From the IMG/VR virus record IMGVR_UViG_3300046780_000484, positions 1 to 64,000 of that record: DNA of 64,000 nucleotides; one strand, written 5' to 3'. The position numbers and the translations under genes are program-made. The notes beneath the pieces were generated by a model. The model was not told the origin of the DNA. It was given only the letters and a program-made list of their open reading frames with translations, and made no database searches. Shown in pieces: positions 15,923 to 23,084 of the stretch. This DNA comes from a virus. The number at the start of each line of letters is the position of its first letter. Position 1 is the first letter of the stretch.

Positions 15923-16738
15923 ATGTCCACCATCAAGTCCAAGGTCTTCGCCGCTGCGGCGACGCTGACCCTAGTCGGCGGTGTCGGCGCTGCTGCGGCG
16001 ATGTCCGCAGGCGCGGCCACCCCGTCGTGCGGCACCAACTGCCTCGACGTGTTCAGCAAGCAGTTCGGCACGTTCGGCCACCCGGCATTCGCGCTGGACA
16101 CGTGGCGTCAGGGCGCGAAGGTCGGCCAGCCGCAGATCCTGTTCCGCACCAGCAACACCGACCCGGCGGAGGACTACAGCCTGTCCTTCCAGGGCACCAC
16201 GTCGGACTTCTTCGCGGCCGGGCTGGTGTCCTCCGCGGTGGAACTGCACTACGGCGGCGGCATCAACGTGACCAAGCCGGCGGGTAACCCGGTGTTCCCG
16301 GATGATCCGGCGTTCGAGATCGAGTACTCGCCTTACGGCGTGGGCAGCGGCCTGTGCGTCGGCGTCGCCCATACCGCCGTCCAGAACGAGGGCGTCACCC
16401 TCCAGCCGTGCGGCGACACGTCGAAAACTGTCTGGATCCTCGACATCCCGCTCAGGCGCCTGCAGCTGTCGGACGGCTGCCCGCTGAACCCGCTGTATTT
16501 CCTGGAGGCACCGCTGATCAACGGGTCTGACACGAACTTCTCGCACCCGTTCGTGCTGACCTACCCGTCCAGCGGCTTCCCGACCGATATACCCCGTCCG
16601 CAGCTCCGGGTCGCCAACCTGACCGGGTTCACGCAGACGGGCGGCACGGGTCCCGCCGCGGTGTGCGGCACCGACTCGGTTGTCGGGCCCTCGAGTAACC
16701 AGGAGTGGGCTGCCGTGACTGGCGTGCTGACGCACTAG
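15923..16738 (+). CDS. Secreted protein with Sec signal peptide
   Basis: 271 aa. N-terminus: basic MSTIKSK, a hydrophobic run (AAAATLTLVGGVGAAAAM) and a likely signal peptidase I site after AGA-AT near residue 32. The mature part has four or more Cys and a GLCVGVA ... GVTLQPCG ... TVWILD block recalling ricin-type lectin repeats of actinobacterial exoproteins. Preceded by GGAAGG and followed by two hairpin terminators, so it is its own transcription unit. Possible lysogenic-conversion or cell-surface factor; function unknown. Confidence 0.75.
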   Translation: MSTIKSKVFAAAATLTLVGGVGAAAAMSAGAATPSCGTNCLDVFSKQFGTFGHPAFALDTWRQGAKVGQPQILFRTSNTDPAEDYSLSFQGTTSDFFAAGLVSSAVELHYGGGINVTKPAGNPVFPDDPAFEIEYSPYGVGSGLCVGVAHTAVQNEGVTLQPCGDTSKTVWILDIPLRRLQLSDGCPLNPLYFLEAPLINGSDTNFSHPFVLTYPSSGFPTDIPRPQLRVANLTGFTQTGGTGPAAVCGTDSVVGPSSNQEWAAVTGVLTH

Positions 16739-16755
16739 CAGCCTGACGCATCCCG

Positions 16756-16786
16756 CCCCGCCGCTGATCCCCGGACGGCGGCGGGG
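16756..16786 (+). terminator. Hairpin terminator after the secreted protein gene
   Basis: CCCCGCCGC (16756-16764) pairs perfectly with GCGGCGGGG (16778-16786) across a 13-nt loop, 18 bp after the stop codon. Confidence 0.65.
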
Positions 16787-16824
16787 CCGGGGTCAGGACG
16801 GCATCGACGAGAGAGAAGCAAAAG

Positions 16825-16859
16825 CGCCCCGCCCGACCCAACGGGGGCCGGGCGGGGCG
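16825..16859. terminator. Second strong hairpin terminator
   Basis: An 11-bp perfect stem, CGCCCCGCCCG (16825-16835) with its complement at 16849-16859, lies between the secreted protein gene and the BldC-like gene. It insulates the two units. Confidence 0.7.
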
Positions 16860-16957
16860 AATGCACTACAAGGGGCGGCTAATGCCCCTATCTAGCACGA
16901 TAGCACAACATCTCCGCTGGTCAGGAGGCCAGCGGCGCTAACAGGGAGGGTACAGCA

Positions 16958-17254
16958 ATGCCGACGATCGAGTTCCCCGCGGGAATGACGCCGGAGCAGG
17001 TTCTGGCGCTCACGCGTAAGCAGCGGCCCGAGCTGTTCGGGGATGGCACGCCGGAGCCCCGTCCGTCCGAACCGGACAATATGCTCACACCGGCTGAAGT
17101 GGCACGAATGTTCAGAGTTGACCCTAAAACGGTCACGAGGTGGGCGAAGGCCGGACGCCTCCCGTGCATCAGGACCCCGGGCGGGCACCGCCGCTATCCC
17201 GAGCGCGAGGTACTGGCCATGATGAACGAGAGCCGCCAGTACAGGGCCGCCTGA
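16958..17254 (+). CDS. BldC-like MerR-family DNA-binding regulator
   Basis: 98 aa. The C-terminal 60 residues (LTPAEVARMFRVDPKTVTRWAKAG ... RTPGGHRRYPEREVLAM) match the BldC/MerR winged helix closely: helix-turn-helix and the GGHRRY wing. BldC itself is about 68 aa; this copy has an extra N-terminal stretch (TIEFPAGMTPEQVLALTRKQRPELF). The ATG is preceded by GGGAGG. BldC controls development and antibiotics in Streptomyces by cooperative binding to direct repeats, so this phage protein may regulate phage or host genes. Only DNA binding is well supported. Confidence 0.85.
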   Translation: MPTIEFPAGMTPEQVLALTRKQRPELFGDGTPEPRPSEPDNMLTPAEVARMFRVDPKTVTRWAKAGRLPCIRTPGGHRRYPEREVLAMMNESRQYRAA

Positions 17255-17383
17255 GATCCCGGGGCACCCGGCCAGCGGACCTTAGCCGACCGGGCTCCTC
17301 CGCTAGCGCCGCCCGGCTGCAACCGCGACGGCTGCCGGCATGACCCGCCTGATAGATACCCCCGAGAGGGAGCACGTAAAGCC

Positions 17384-18064
17384 ATGAGAGCACGACTCGC
17401 CATAACTGCCCTCGCCGCTGGCGCCGCTGCTATCGCGATGCCGGCTGCTGCCGCGTCCGCCTCACCGCACCCGCCGGCGGTCCGCGCGGTGACGCACGTG
17501 AAAGACCGCCCCGACGGCGGCAACGGCGGCACCTGGGCGGATGACACGATGACCCGCTCCGTCACCATCACGCTGACCGGGGGCACTCCAGGCGCGTACA
17601 CCTACACCGCGACGCTGGCCGACAAGGGCTCGTTCACCACCATCAAGGGAGCGAAGACCCCGAACCAGGGCGGGTCCTACGCCGGCGACACGATCGAGTC
17701 CAAGGTCACCGGCACGATGAGGGGCTACGCGGACTTCTCGTTCACCGCGTCGTCGCTGCCCTCGGGGGCGCTGAACGCGGGCGTGCCGCTGACGGAGAAC
17801 GACCACGGGAACGCCCCGGCTGACAGCACCTCGGCATGGTACGAACTCGCGTTCCCGTCCGGGACAACCTTCGGCGCCGCTGGCATCGGCGCGTGGTCCT
17901 GGACGTACAAGGCGGTCGTCGTGACGGTCACCTCACAGCAGGTGTGCCTGCCGCCGGGTCTCTGCTGGGGCATCCCGGTCATCCGGGTCAGCTCCCAGCG
18001 GTGGACCGACGCCAGTAGCAACGGGAACGGCAACCTGGCCGGAGACGGCAACATCGCTGGATAG
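17384..18064 (+). CDS. Secreted protein with Sec signal peptide
   Basis: 226 aa. MRAR start, hydrophobic core (AITALAAGAAAIAMPAAA) and an ASA cleavage site near residue 26. The mature protein is Thr/Gly rich and beta-strand like (TRSVTITLTGGTPGAYTYTATL), with two Cys near the C-terminus and a Gly/Asn-rich end. ATG follows GAGAGGGAG. Together with the 15923 gene it brackets the BldC-like regulator. No family recognised. Confidence 0.75.
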   Translation: MRARLAITALAAGAAAIAMPAAAASASPHPPAVRAVTHVKDRPDGGNGGTWADDTMTRSVTITLTGGTPGAYTYTATLADKGSFTTIKGAKTPNQGGSYAGDTIESKVTGTMRGYADFSFTASSLPSGALNAGVPLTENDHGNAPADSTSAWYELAFPSGTTFGAAGIGAWSWTYKAVVVTVTSQQVCLPPGLCWGIPVIRVSSQRWTDASSNGNGNLAGDGNIAG

Positions 18065-18085
18065 TCCCTCCGCGCACGCCAAAAA

Positions 18086-18114
18086 CCCCCGGCCGCCACT
18101 AAGGCGACCGGGGG
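18086..18114. terminator. Hairpin terminator between convergent genes
   Basis: CCCCCGG (18086-18092) pairs with CCGGGGG (18108-18114). It lies between the plus-strand secreted protein and the minus-strand late genes, so it may serve both directions. Confidence 0.7.
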
Positions 18115-18145
18115 CTTCCCGTTGACCGAGGGCGAGCCTACACCG

Positions 18146-18688
18146 TCAGGCGGCAGGCGGGGCCGGGGGCTGGTCCTCGGCGGTGCCCTCGGAGATCACC
18201 AGCGACGTCGCCGCGCTCGACACGACGGTGATCGTGTCCGAGGCGGTCAGCGGCGGCGTCACGGAGTTGTCGGTCACGGTCACGACGGCGGTTCCGTCGG
18301 TACCCGCCACGCACAGGCACGACTGGGTGTCGGCGGACGGGACGAGGCTGATAACGCTGCCGTTGTCGACGGACCACACGAGCTGGTCCGAGACCGGCTG
18401 GCCCTTGGAGTCCTGCTCTGCCACGGACAGGGGTACCTGCTGAAGGTCGGTGAGCTGCACGATGTTTCCTTTCCGGATCGTTGGCGTGCCCGGACCCTCC
18501 GGTGCAGCCTGGTCAAACGTTGTCGGGTCGGTGGTGAGGAACAGGACGGCGGGGCCTTCAAGCCACTGGTAGTAGAGCGTCGCGACGGCGGTGACGTCGG
18601 AGCCCTTGTCCGCCGGGAATCCTCCACCCTCAGGAACGACGGTCTCGATGGCGAGTTGCAGCGCGAGGACTCTGTTCTCGGCGGTCAC
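18146..18688 (-). CDS. Ig-like (Big_2-type) domain protein
   Basis: 180 aa. Residues 90-165 have the pattern of a bacterial Ig-like fold (VWSVDNGSVISLVPSADTQ ... GTDGTAVVTVTDN). The N-terminus is acidic and helical. Last gene of the leftward late region, next to a terminator. Ig-like domains are common on phage virions and in lysis or tail accessory proteins; a virion decoration role is possible. Confidence 0.65.
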   Translation of the reverse strand: MTAENRVLALQLAIETVVPEGGGFPADKGSDVTAVATLYYQWLEGPAVLFLTTDPTTFDQAAPEGPGTPTIRKGNIVQLTDLQQVPLSVAEQDSKGQPVSDQLVWSVDNGSVISLVPSADTQSCLCVAGTDGTAVVTVTDNSVTPPLTASDTITVVSSAATSLVISEGTAEDQPPAPPAA

Positions 18689-18703
18689 ATACCTCCCGGG
18701 TCG

Positions 18704-18868
18704 TTACGTGCGCTGCGGCTTGGAGCCGACCTGATTGGCGGCTGTCACGAGTTCGGAGGCGATCTCCCCGGCCTCGTCGCGGACGTGGCGGGGGAGGCGG
18801 CGGTCCTTGGCGACGGACAGGGCGCGGGCGGCCTGCTCGAGCACGCTGTCGCGGGCGGCAGCGGTCAT
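18704..18868 (-). CDS. Small hypothetical protein
   Basis: 54 aa, ATG at 18868 to TAA at 18704: TAAARDSVLEQAARALSVA then ASELVTAANQVG. Helical and amphipathic. It fills the gap upstream of the Ig-like gene on the same strand. No function known. Confidence 0.55.
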   Translation of the reverse strand: MTAAARDSVLEQAARALSVAKDRRLPRHVRDEAGEIASELVTAANQVGSKPQRT

Positions 18869-18914
18869 GGTTGCCTCCGGGGATTGTCGGGGCGCGGCGG
18901 TATGGTGGCGGGTT

Positions 18915-19559
18915 ATGGCTGACGAGGCAGCGGACCCTGTTGCGTGGCTCCGCGCTCAGATAGAGGCGGACCTGGCGGCAGCCCGCATCATCAATGCCGG
19001 CGGCTTCTCTCCGCAGCGCTGGGACACTGAGCCGCCGGGGCAGGTGAACCCGGACGACATCCCCCAGAGCGATGCGGTCACCGCCGCTCTCGGCTGCGAC
19101 CCGGAGTACATCTGCGGCTGGGTCCAGATCGTCGCCTACGACAAGCTGAACAACGAGCCAGACGAGGCGTACGGGCGGGACAGCGAAGCCCCGTTCGCCC
19201 TAGTGGACAACGGGCGGCGCGAGTTCGAGCACATCATCCGCCACGACCCGCGCAACGTCGTCGCTGACTGCGAGGCGAAGCTGGCCATCCTGGACGAGCA
19301 CTACATCCTGCGTAGCAGCGACACTAACGAGGCGTACGAGGAGTTCTCCGTGGTCCCGTGGGGAGTCAAGGGCGGTTCAGGCGATCAGGACTCTGGCTGC
19401 GTCACCTGCCACTACTACGGGATGGGCGGCGTGAAGGGCTACGGGATCTGCCGCACCGTCCGCCTTCTCCTCGCCGCCTATAAGCACAGAAGCGGCTACG
19501 ACGAGCGGTGGGGCGCTACCCCGGCAGGTACAGGGTCAGGCCCCTCGGCACCGGCTTAG
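18915..19559 (+). CDS. DUF6221 family protein
   Basis: 214 aa. WLRAQIEADLAAARIINAGG, HIIRHDPRNVVADCEAKLAILDEH and CVTCHYYG ... ICRTVRLLLAAY ... YDERW are the hallmark blocks of DUF6221, widespread in actinobacteria and their phages. It has Cys pairs that may bind zinc. TATGGT lies 8 nt before the ATG. It runs against the late operon and its 3' end overlaps the endolysin gene by 44 bp, so the two could interfere. Confidence 0.75.
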   Translation: MADEAADPVAWLRAQIEADLAAARIINAGGFSPQRWDTEPPGQVNPDDIPQSDAVTAALGCDPEYICGWVQIVAYDKLNNEPDEAYGRDSEAPFALVDNGRREFEHIIRHDPRNVVADCEAKLAILDEHYILRSSDTNEAYEEFSVVPWGVKGGSGDQDSGCVTCHYYGMGGVKGYGICRTVRLLLAAYKHRSGYDERWGATPAGTGSGPSAPA

Positions 19560-20301
19560 CCGGGTCCACCGTCCCGCTGAACACGCCGTTCAGGTACACC
19601 GCCAGTTCGGCCGGAAGCGGCGACGGGGAGTGCTGAGCGGTCAGCTGGAGGATCACGGCGGCCGTGGTCTTCTGGTCGCCCGCCAGCGTTGCCAGTGATG
19701 ACATGCCTGCCGTGATCCACTGCCGGGGCTGCGTCACCGTTCCTCCTTGGCGGATCGACATCGCGAGGGCGATGATCTTGGGGCGCTGGCCGGCTCGCGG
19801 GCCCGGACCAGGACACGTATGGCCGTCCGGGTTCCAGGCCGGGCCGCCCATGACGTGGGTGCCGTACCCCTTCACTGACGGGGAGTCGGTGACCTGCAGC
19901 GGGAACCCGGCGAAGCGGCTGAGCAACTCCACTAGCTGGGCGCTGGCCGTGATCTGCGCGGCGGTCAGCGGGTTGCGCGGGTTGCCGTCGTCGGCGTGCT
20001 CGATGCCGTACCAGGCCCGGTTCGCGGCGACGGCATGCCAGGCCGCCCATCCTTTCCCGATCGGCCCGAATTGCCAGATCTCGCCGTCCTGGGCGATGCC
20101 GAAGTGGGCCGAGGCCTGCCGCGCCGGGTCGTTGAACACGCCGATCGTGCCGGGCAGGTTTCCGGCCATGGTGTGCATGACCACGCCCATCATGGCACCG
20201 GTCTCGAATGCCCCGTTGACGCACGGGAACGGCTCGTTGTACCTAATGTTCGCCGGACCCGTCACGCGCCCGTCCGCGCTTACGGTGAGCTTGCCGGTCA
20301 T
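19516..20301 (-). CDS. Endolysin, N-acetylmuramoyl-L-alanine amidase (Amidase_2/PGRP)
   Basis: 261 aa. The amidase fold spans residues about 25-175. Zinc ligands are His in VVMHTMAG, His in the WHAVAANRAWYGIEH segment and His in GHTCPGP. It cleaves the amide bond between muramic acid and the stem peptide to release virions. The C-terminal 80 residues (TAAVILQLTAQ ... PRGLTLYLPG) match no wall-binding domain I recognise. Its ATG overlaps the HNH stop upstream, so expression may depend on that reading frame. Confidence 0.9.
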   Translation of the reverse strand: MTGKLTVSADGRVTGPANIRYNEPFPCVNGAFETGAMMGVVMHTMAGNLPGTIGVFNDPARQASAHFGIAQDGEIWQFGPIGKGWAAWHAVAANRAWYGIEHADDGNPRNPLTAAQITASAQLVELLSRFAGFPLQVTDSPSVKGYGTHVMGGPAWNPDGHTCPGPGPRAGQRPKIIALAMSIRQGGTVTQPRQWITAGMSSLATLAGDQKTTAAVILQLTAQHSPSPLPAELAVYLNGVFSGTVDPAKPVPRGLTLYLPG

Positions 20302-20828
20302 GCCGCCCTCCTTCGCTTACGCGCCGCCTGCTGCATCATGTTGTGACACTGCCGACACCTGCGCTCCCTGTAGCCCTTGTGGGTTTTCCAGTAGGTGTTC
20401 TCGGGAGTGAACTCATGGCCGCGCCCGCATGTGGGCGCAAGTTGATGGCGGCTGGTGCCGTGGCGGATCTTGTCCTGCGCGTTCTCGGCGGGAGTGCCCC
20501 ACGCCAGGTTGCTAAGGCGGTTGTTGTGCGGATTGCCGTCGAGATGGCGGACTTGGCAATGCGGCGCTGGACGCGGTTTGTCGAATGCTTCCAGTACCAG
20601 TTCATGCACGTAGCGCTTGGATTCGGTCGCGTTGAGGCAGAGTGTCACGCAGAAGTAGTGACCCTTTGAGCGCTCCCACGGGCGTAGCGCCCCTGCCTTG
20701 CGGCGCCACCCGCGCGCATCAAGCCGGGCAAGCACTCGGACGTTGCCGTGACTGCTGACCTCGTACACGCCCTCATAGCCGGGTACCGGCTTCCAGACTT
20801 CGAGGTCGTCAAAGCTAAGCTGTTCCAC
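20298..20828 (-). CDS. NUMOD4-HNH homing endonuclease
   Basis: 176 aa from GTG 20828 with AGAGG upstream. VWKPVPGYEGVYEVSSHGNV is a NUMOD4 motif. The HNH core is VRHLDGNPHNNRLSNLAWGTPAEN. The C-terminus carries a CRQCHN zinc pair. A free-standing selfish gene inserted directly upstream of the endolysin, overlapping it by 4 bp. A strong hairpin precedes it. Confidence 0.88.
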   Translation of the reverse strand: MEQLSFDDLEVWKPVPGYEGVYEVSSHGNVRVLARLDARGWRRKAGALRPWERSKGHYFCVTLCLNATESKRYVHELVLEAFDKPRPAPHCQVRHLDGNPHNNRLSNLAWGTPAENAQDKIRHGTSRHQLAPTCGRGHEFTPENTYWKTHKGYRERRCRQCHNMMQQAARKRRRAA

Positions 20829-20857
20829 GCTGGACCTCTGCTCTTAGCCGGGCAGGT

Positions 20858-20901
20858 CTGGCGACTGCTCCAGCGGTGTTCCACCACCGCTGGAGCGCCA
20901 G
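20858..20901 (-). terminator. Long imperfect hairpin upstream of the HNH gene
   Basis: GCTCCAGCGGTG (20867-20878) pairs perfectly with its complement at 20885-20896 around a 6-nt loop, and CTGGC/GCCAG extend the stem after a small bulge. It could end upstream transcription or keep the HNH gene from being read by the late transcript. No U-tract. Confidence 0.55.
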
Positions 20902-20925
20902 AATTCGTACGCCTATTCTAGCAGA

Positions 20926-21048
20926 TCAGACGGGCCGCGCCGCCCTCGCCGCGTAGTCCCGGTTCCACCGCTCGATGCATCCGGCACACCAGGCGGTGGC
21001 CCGTTCCAGCAGCACATAGGCACCGCAGCGGAAACAGAAGCCGGTCAC
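20926..21048 (-). CDS. 40-aa zinc-ribbon protein
   Basis: GTG at 21048, preceded by AAGGAGG. FCFRCGAYV and WCAGCIERWN form two CxxC pairs, a minimal zinc ribbon. Short but well supported by its ribosome-binding site and motif. Role unknown. Confidence 0.65.
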   Translation of the reverse strand: MTGFCFRCGAYVLLERATAWCAGCIERWNRDYAARAARPV

Positions 21049-21067
21049 GTGGCCGCCTCCTTGCTCG

Positions 21068-21466
21068 TCATGTTTCTTCCGTCTTCCCGCTCGCCGTCTT
21101 CCGCATCTCCGTGGCACCCCGCCGGGGCGCCTTCGCGTTCCTCGCGATCGCCCCGAGGGCCTTGATGTCCGCGTGGGCGGATTCGGCTGCCGTGACGGCA
21201 CGCCTCACCTCATCCAGGACCGCGGCGAGGCCTCCGGGGCTGTGAGGGTCCAGCAGGCCGGCGTGGGCGTCGAGCCGGGCGCGGATCTCGTCCAGTTCGC
21301 CTCCGTGGCCGAAATGCCTCTTCCACCAGCCAGCGCAGGCACGGCCGATGTGATCCCTGAACAGGAACGCGAACAGGGCGGCGATGAGGCCGCACACGGG
21401 CATCGCGATGACGTTGCTCCAGGCCCCCCCGCCGGGCCACGCGAAGAAAAGCCAGAAGGTGCGCAC
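21068..21466 (-). CDS. Membrane protein with coiled-coil tail; holin candidate
   Basis: 132 aa. FWLFFAWPGGGAWSNVIAMPVCGLIAALFAFLF gives one or two membrane segments. The rest is a charged, helical cytoplasmic part (LDEIRARLDAHAGLL ... DEVRRAVTAAESAHAD) ending in a Lys-rich tail. This layout and the location near the endolysin suit a holin or lysis regulator, but several similar genes follow, so assignment among them is uncertain. Confidence 0.6.
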   Translation of the reverse strand: MRTFWLFFAWPGGGAWSNVIAMPVCGLIAALFAFLFRDHIGRACAGWWKRHFGHGGELDEIRARLDAHAGLLDPHSPGGLAAVLDEVRRAVTAAESAHADIKALGAIARNAKAPRRGATEMRKTASGKTEET

Positions 21467-21476
21467 GGGGGGCGGC

Positions 21477-21644
21477 CTAGCCTCTTCGTTCCCACGGCGG
21501 CCAGGATGCGCCGGCCAGTACGGCGCAGCACAGCCCGGCGGCGATGAGGGTGACGGGGTGCAGCCACGCCGTCGAAGGGTGGATGGCGCCGCCCGAGATC
21601 AGGAAGGCGATGAAGAACAGGGCCGCAGCGAGCCACGCGAACAT
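21477..21644 (-). CDS. 55-aa two-span membrane protein; holin candidate
   Basis: ATG 21644 to TAG 21477. Two hydrophobic helices (FAWLAAALFFIAFLISGG and VTLIAAGLCCAVLAG) are separated by a short polar turn, ending in WERRG. Small size, two spans and charged tail fit class II holins. Lies 10 bp before the next membrane gene. Confidence 0.6.
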   Translation of the reverse strand: MFAWLAAALFFIAFLISGGAIHPSTAWLHPVTLIAAGLCCAVLAGASWPPWERRG

Positions 21645-21648
21645 CGCC

Positions 21649-22080
21649 TCACCCCTTTCTTCCGAGGTGCGCGCAGTCCCTCGGGTGGAAGATCGACTTC
21701 ACGTAGACGCCGAAGGCGCTGATCTCCTGCTGCTGCGCCTTCGTCCTCGGCGGCGACCCGGGCGCCCGGGGAAGGGTAAGCAGGTGTGTCCAGAGCGTGA
21801 CCTGCTGAGCCCTGGCGGCGTTCCCCGCCGTGCACAGGGCCAGTTCGGACTGCTTCGCCGCCGCCGCCGCCGTGTTCGCGTCGTGGGCCTGCACGGCGAC
21901 GATCGCGATGGTCACGGTGAGCACCAGATCCAGGATGATCGAGATGATCAGCCCCCAGATCATGCGCCTGTTCCGGTGCCCGTAGGCGGCGAGGCGCTGG
22001 AGTTCGGCTGTCATGTCCGTCAGGGCCCCGGTGAGGCCCTTCGCTGCCGCCAGCGCCTCGGAGTCCCCTGGCACGGTCAC
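21649..22080 (-). CDS. Single-pass membrane protein of the lysis/tail-end cluster
   Basis: 143 aa from a GTG overlapping the upstream stop. An N-terminal helical part (LTGALTDMTAELQRLAAYGHRNRR) is followed by a membrane span (WGLIISIILDLVLTVTIAIVAV) and an outer domain with LCTAGNAARAQQVTLWTHLL and HPRDC. The same layout is seen in many actinophages near the lysis genes. Function unproven. Confidence 0.65.
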   Translation of the reverse strand: MTVPGDSEALAAAKGLTGALTDMTAELQRLAAYGHRNRRMIWGLIISIILDLVLTVTIAIVAVQAHDANTAAAAAKQSELALCTAGNAARAQQVTLWTHLLTLPRAPGSPPRTKAQQQEISAFGVYVKSIFHPRDCAHLGRKG

Positions 22081-22229
22081 GGTGCTACCAGCCTCTCGTC
22101 GTCCTCGCCGCCGGGAGGGTCCGGCCGCGTCAGGATCGCGCTGAGCGCGTCCACGTTGTCGCGGAGCTCGCCGAGGAGCGCGTCGAGCTGCGCGGCTACT
22201 CTCGCGATCTCCGTGTCCTTGGCGCTCAC
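22077..22229 (-). CDS. 50-aa helical protein
   Basis: GTG 22229 to TGA 22077, overlapping both neighbours by 4 bp (GTGA). Sequence AKDTEIARVAAQLDALLGELRDNVDALSAIL is a heptad-like helix, probably a coiled coil. Perfect fit in the overlapping gene chain supports it. Confidence 0.6.
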   Translation of the reverse strand: MSAKDTEIARVAAQLDALLGELRDNVDALSAILTRPDPPGGEDDERLVAP

Positions 22230-22483
22230 GGGTCGTCCTCGTCCCCGGTGAGGCCCGCCAGCTTGCCGAGCAGGTAGGACACCTGCTCGGCGTGGCGGAG
22301 GGCGTCGCGGGCCAGGGCGCGGATCTCGTCGGCGGTCATCTCGGTGCCCTTCGCCGCGGCTGATGTCAGCAGGGACCCGATCTCGGTGGCGCCGGGGGTG
22401 AGCGCGGCGCGTTCCCGGATGCGGGCTACCATCTCGCGCGTCTCCTCGGAGATCCCGTCATCCCCGCCCGGTTCCTCGCTCAT
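22226..22483 (-). CDS. Small acidic helical protein
   Basis: 85 aa. SEETREMVARIRERAALTPG and AEQVSYLLGKLAGL are amphipathic helices. Overlaps the next gene by 4 bp and the upstream one by 26. No domain recognised. Confidence 0.6.
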   Translation of the reverse strand: MSEEPGGDDGISEETREMVARIRERAALTPGATEIGSLLTSAAAKGTEMTADEIRALARDALRHAEQVSYLLGKLAGLTGDEDDP

Positions 22484-22841
22484 GGCCCTCCCGCCGGGTG
22501 ACCAGTTCCTGAAGCAGCGGCAGCAGGGCCCCGGTGGTGGCGGTGAACTGGACCAGCAGCGGGACCAGCTGCACTTGCGCGATCTTCAGGGCGTCGTCGC
22601 GCTGCTCCTCGGCGCGGGTTTTCTCGGTGATCAGGCGCTCGTTCTCGGCGACGAGATCCCTGCGTGCCTGCTCCTTGGCCTCGTCGACGGCGGAGCGGGG
22701 GACGATGAACCGGAACGCGAACGCCAGCGCGATGATCCCGATCGGCCCGTAGCCCAGGATGTAGCTGACGATGCTCCCGGCCGCCGTGTCAACGGGGGAG
22801 ACGTTGGCGGAGAGGGTGGCGATCAGCGCCCACGATGGCAA
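22458..22841 (-). CDS. Membrane protein with coiled coil
   Basis: 127 aa from TTG 22841, preceded by AAGGGGG. One membrane helix (SYILGYGPIGIIALAFAFRFIV) is followed by a long charged coiled coil (VDEAKEQARRDLVAENERLITEKTRAEEQRDDAL is split here only by eye). Similar single-span coiled-coil proteins lie beside endolysins in other actinophages. Holin or spanin-like role possible. Confidence 0.6.
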   Translation of the reverse strand: MPSWALIATLSANVSPVDTAAGSIVSYILGYGPIGIIALAFAFRFIVPRSAVDEAKEQARRDLVAENERLITEKTRAEEQRDDALKIAQVQLVPLLVQFTATTGALLPLLQELVTRREGHERGTGRG

Positions 22842-22892
22842 CTCATCCCCCTTCGCGCAGGTCAGGACACTCGGAAGGGGGAGCTGCGGGCG

Positions 22893-23081
22893 TCATAGCA
22901 GAGTCAGCTCCGATGGGCGAAAGCTAGCCGGGGGCCTCCCGTCCAGGTTCACAATCACTACCGCGTTAGAGCCCGTGCCCCGCACGAACCTGATCGAGCC
23001 GCGGCGGTGCGGTGCGGCGTTCTCCTGGACCCGGCGGCCGATCTTCCAGAGTTGCCGGAAGGTTGCCGCTGAGGTGGCCAC
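22893..23081 (-). CDS. Small hypothetical protein after the minor tail gene
   Basis: 62 aa from a GTG 3 bp after the minor tail stop. ATFRQLWKIGRRVQENA and VIVNLDGRPPASF. Basic; short beta-rich C-terminus. Probably a virion-associated or tail-end gene by position. No known family. Confidence 0.6.
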   Translation of the reverse strand: MATSAATFRQLWKIGRRVQENAAPHRRGSIRFVRGTGSNAVVIVNLDGRPPASFRPSELTLL

Positions 23082-23084
23082 GGC

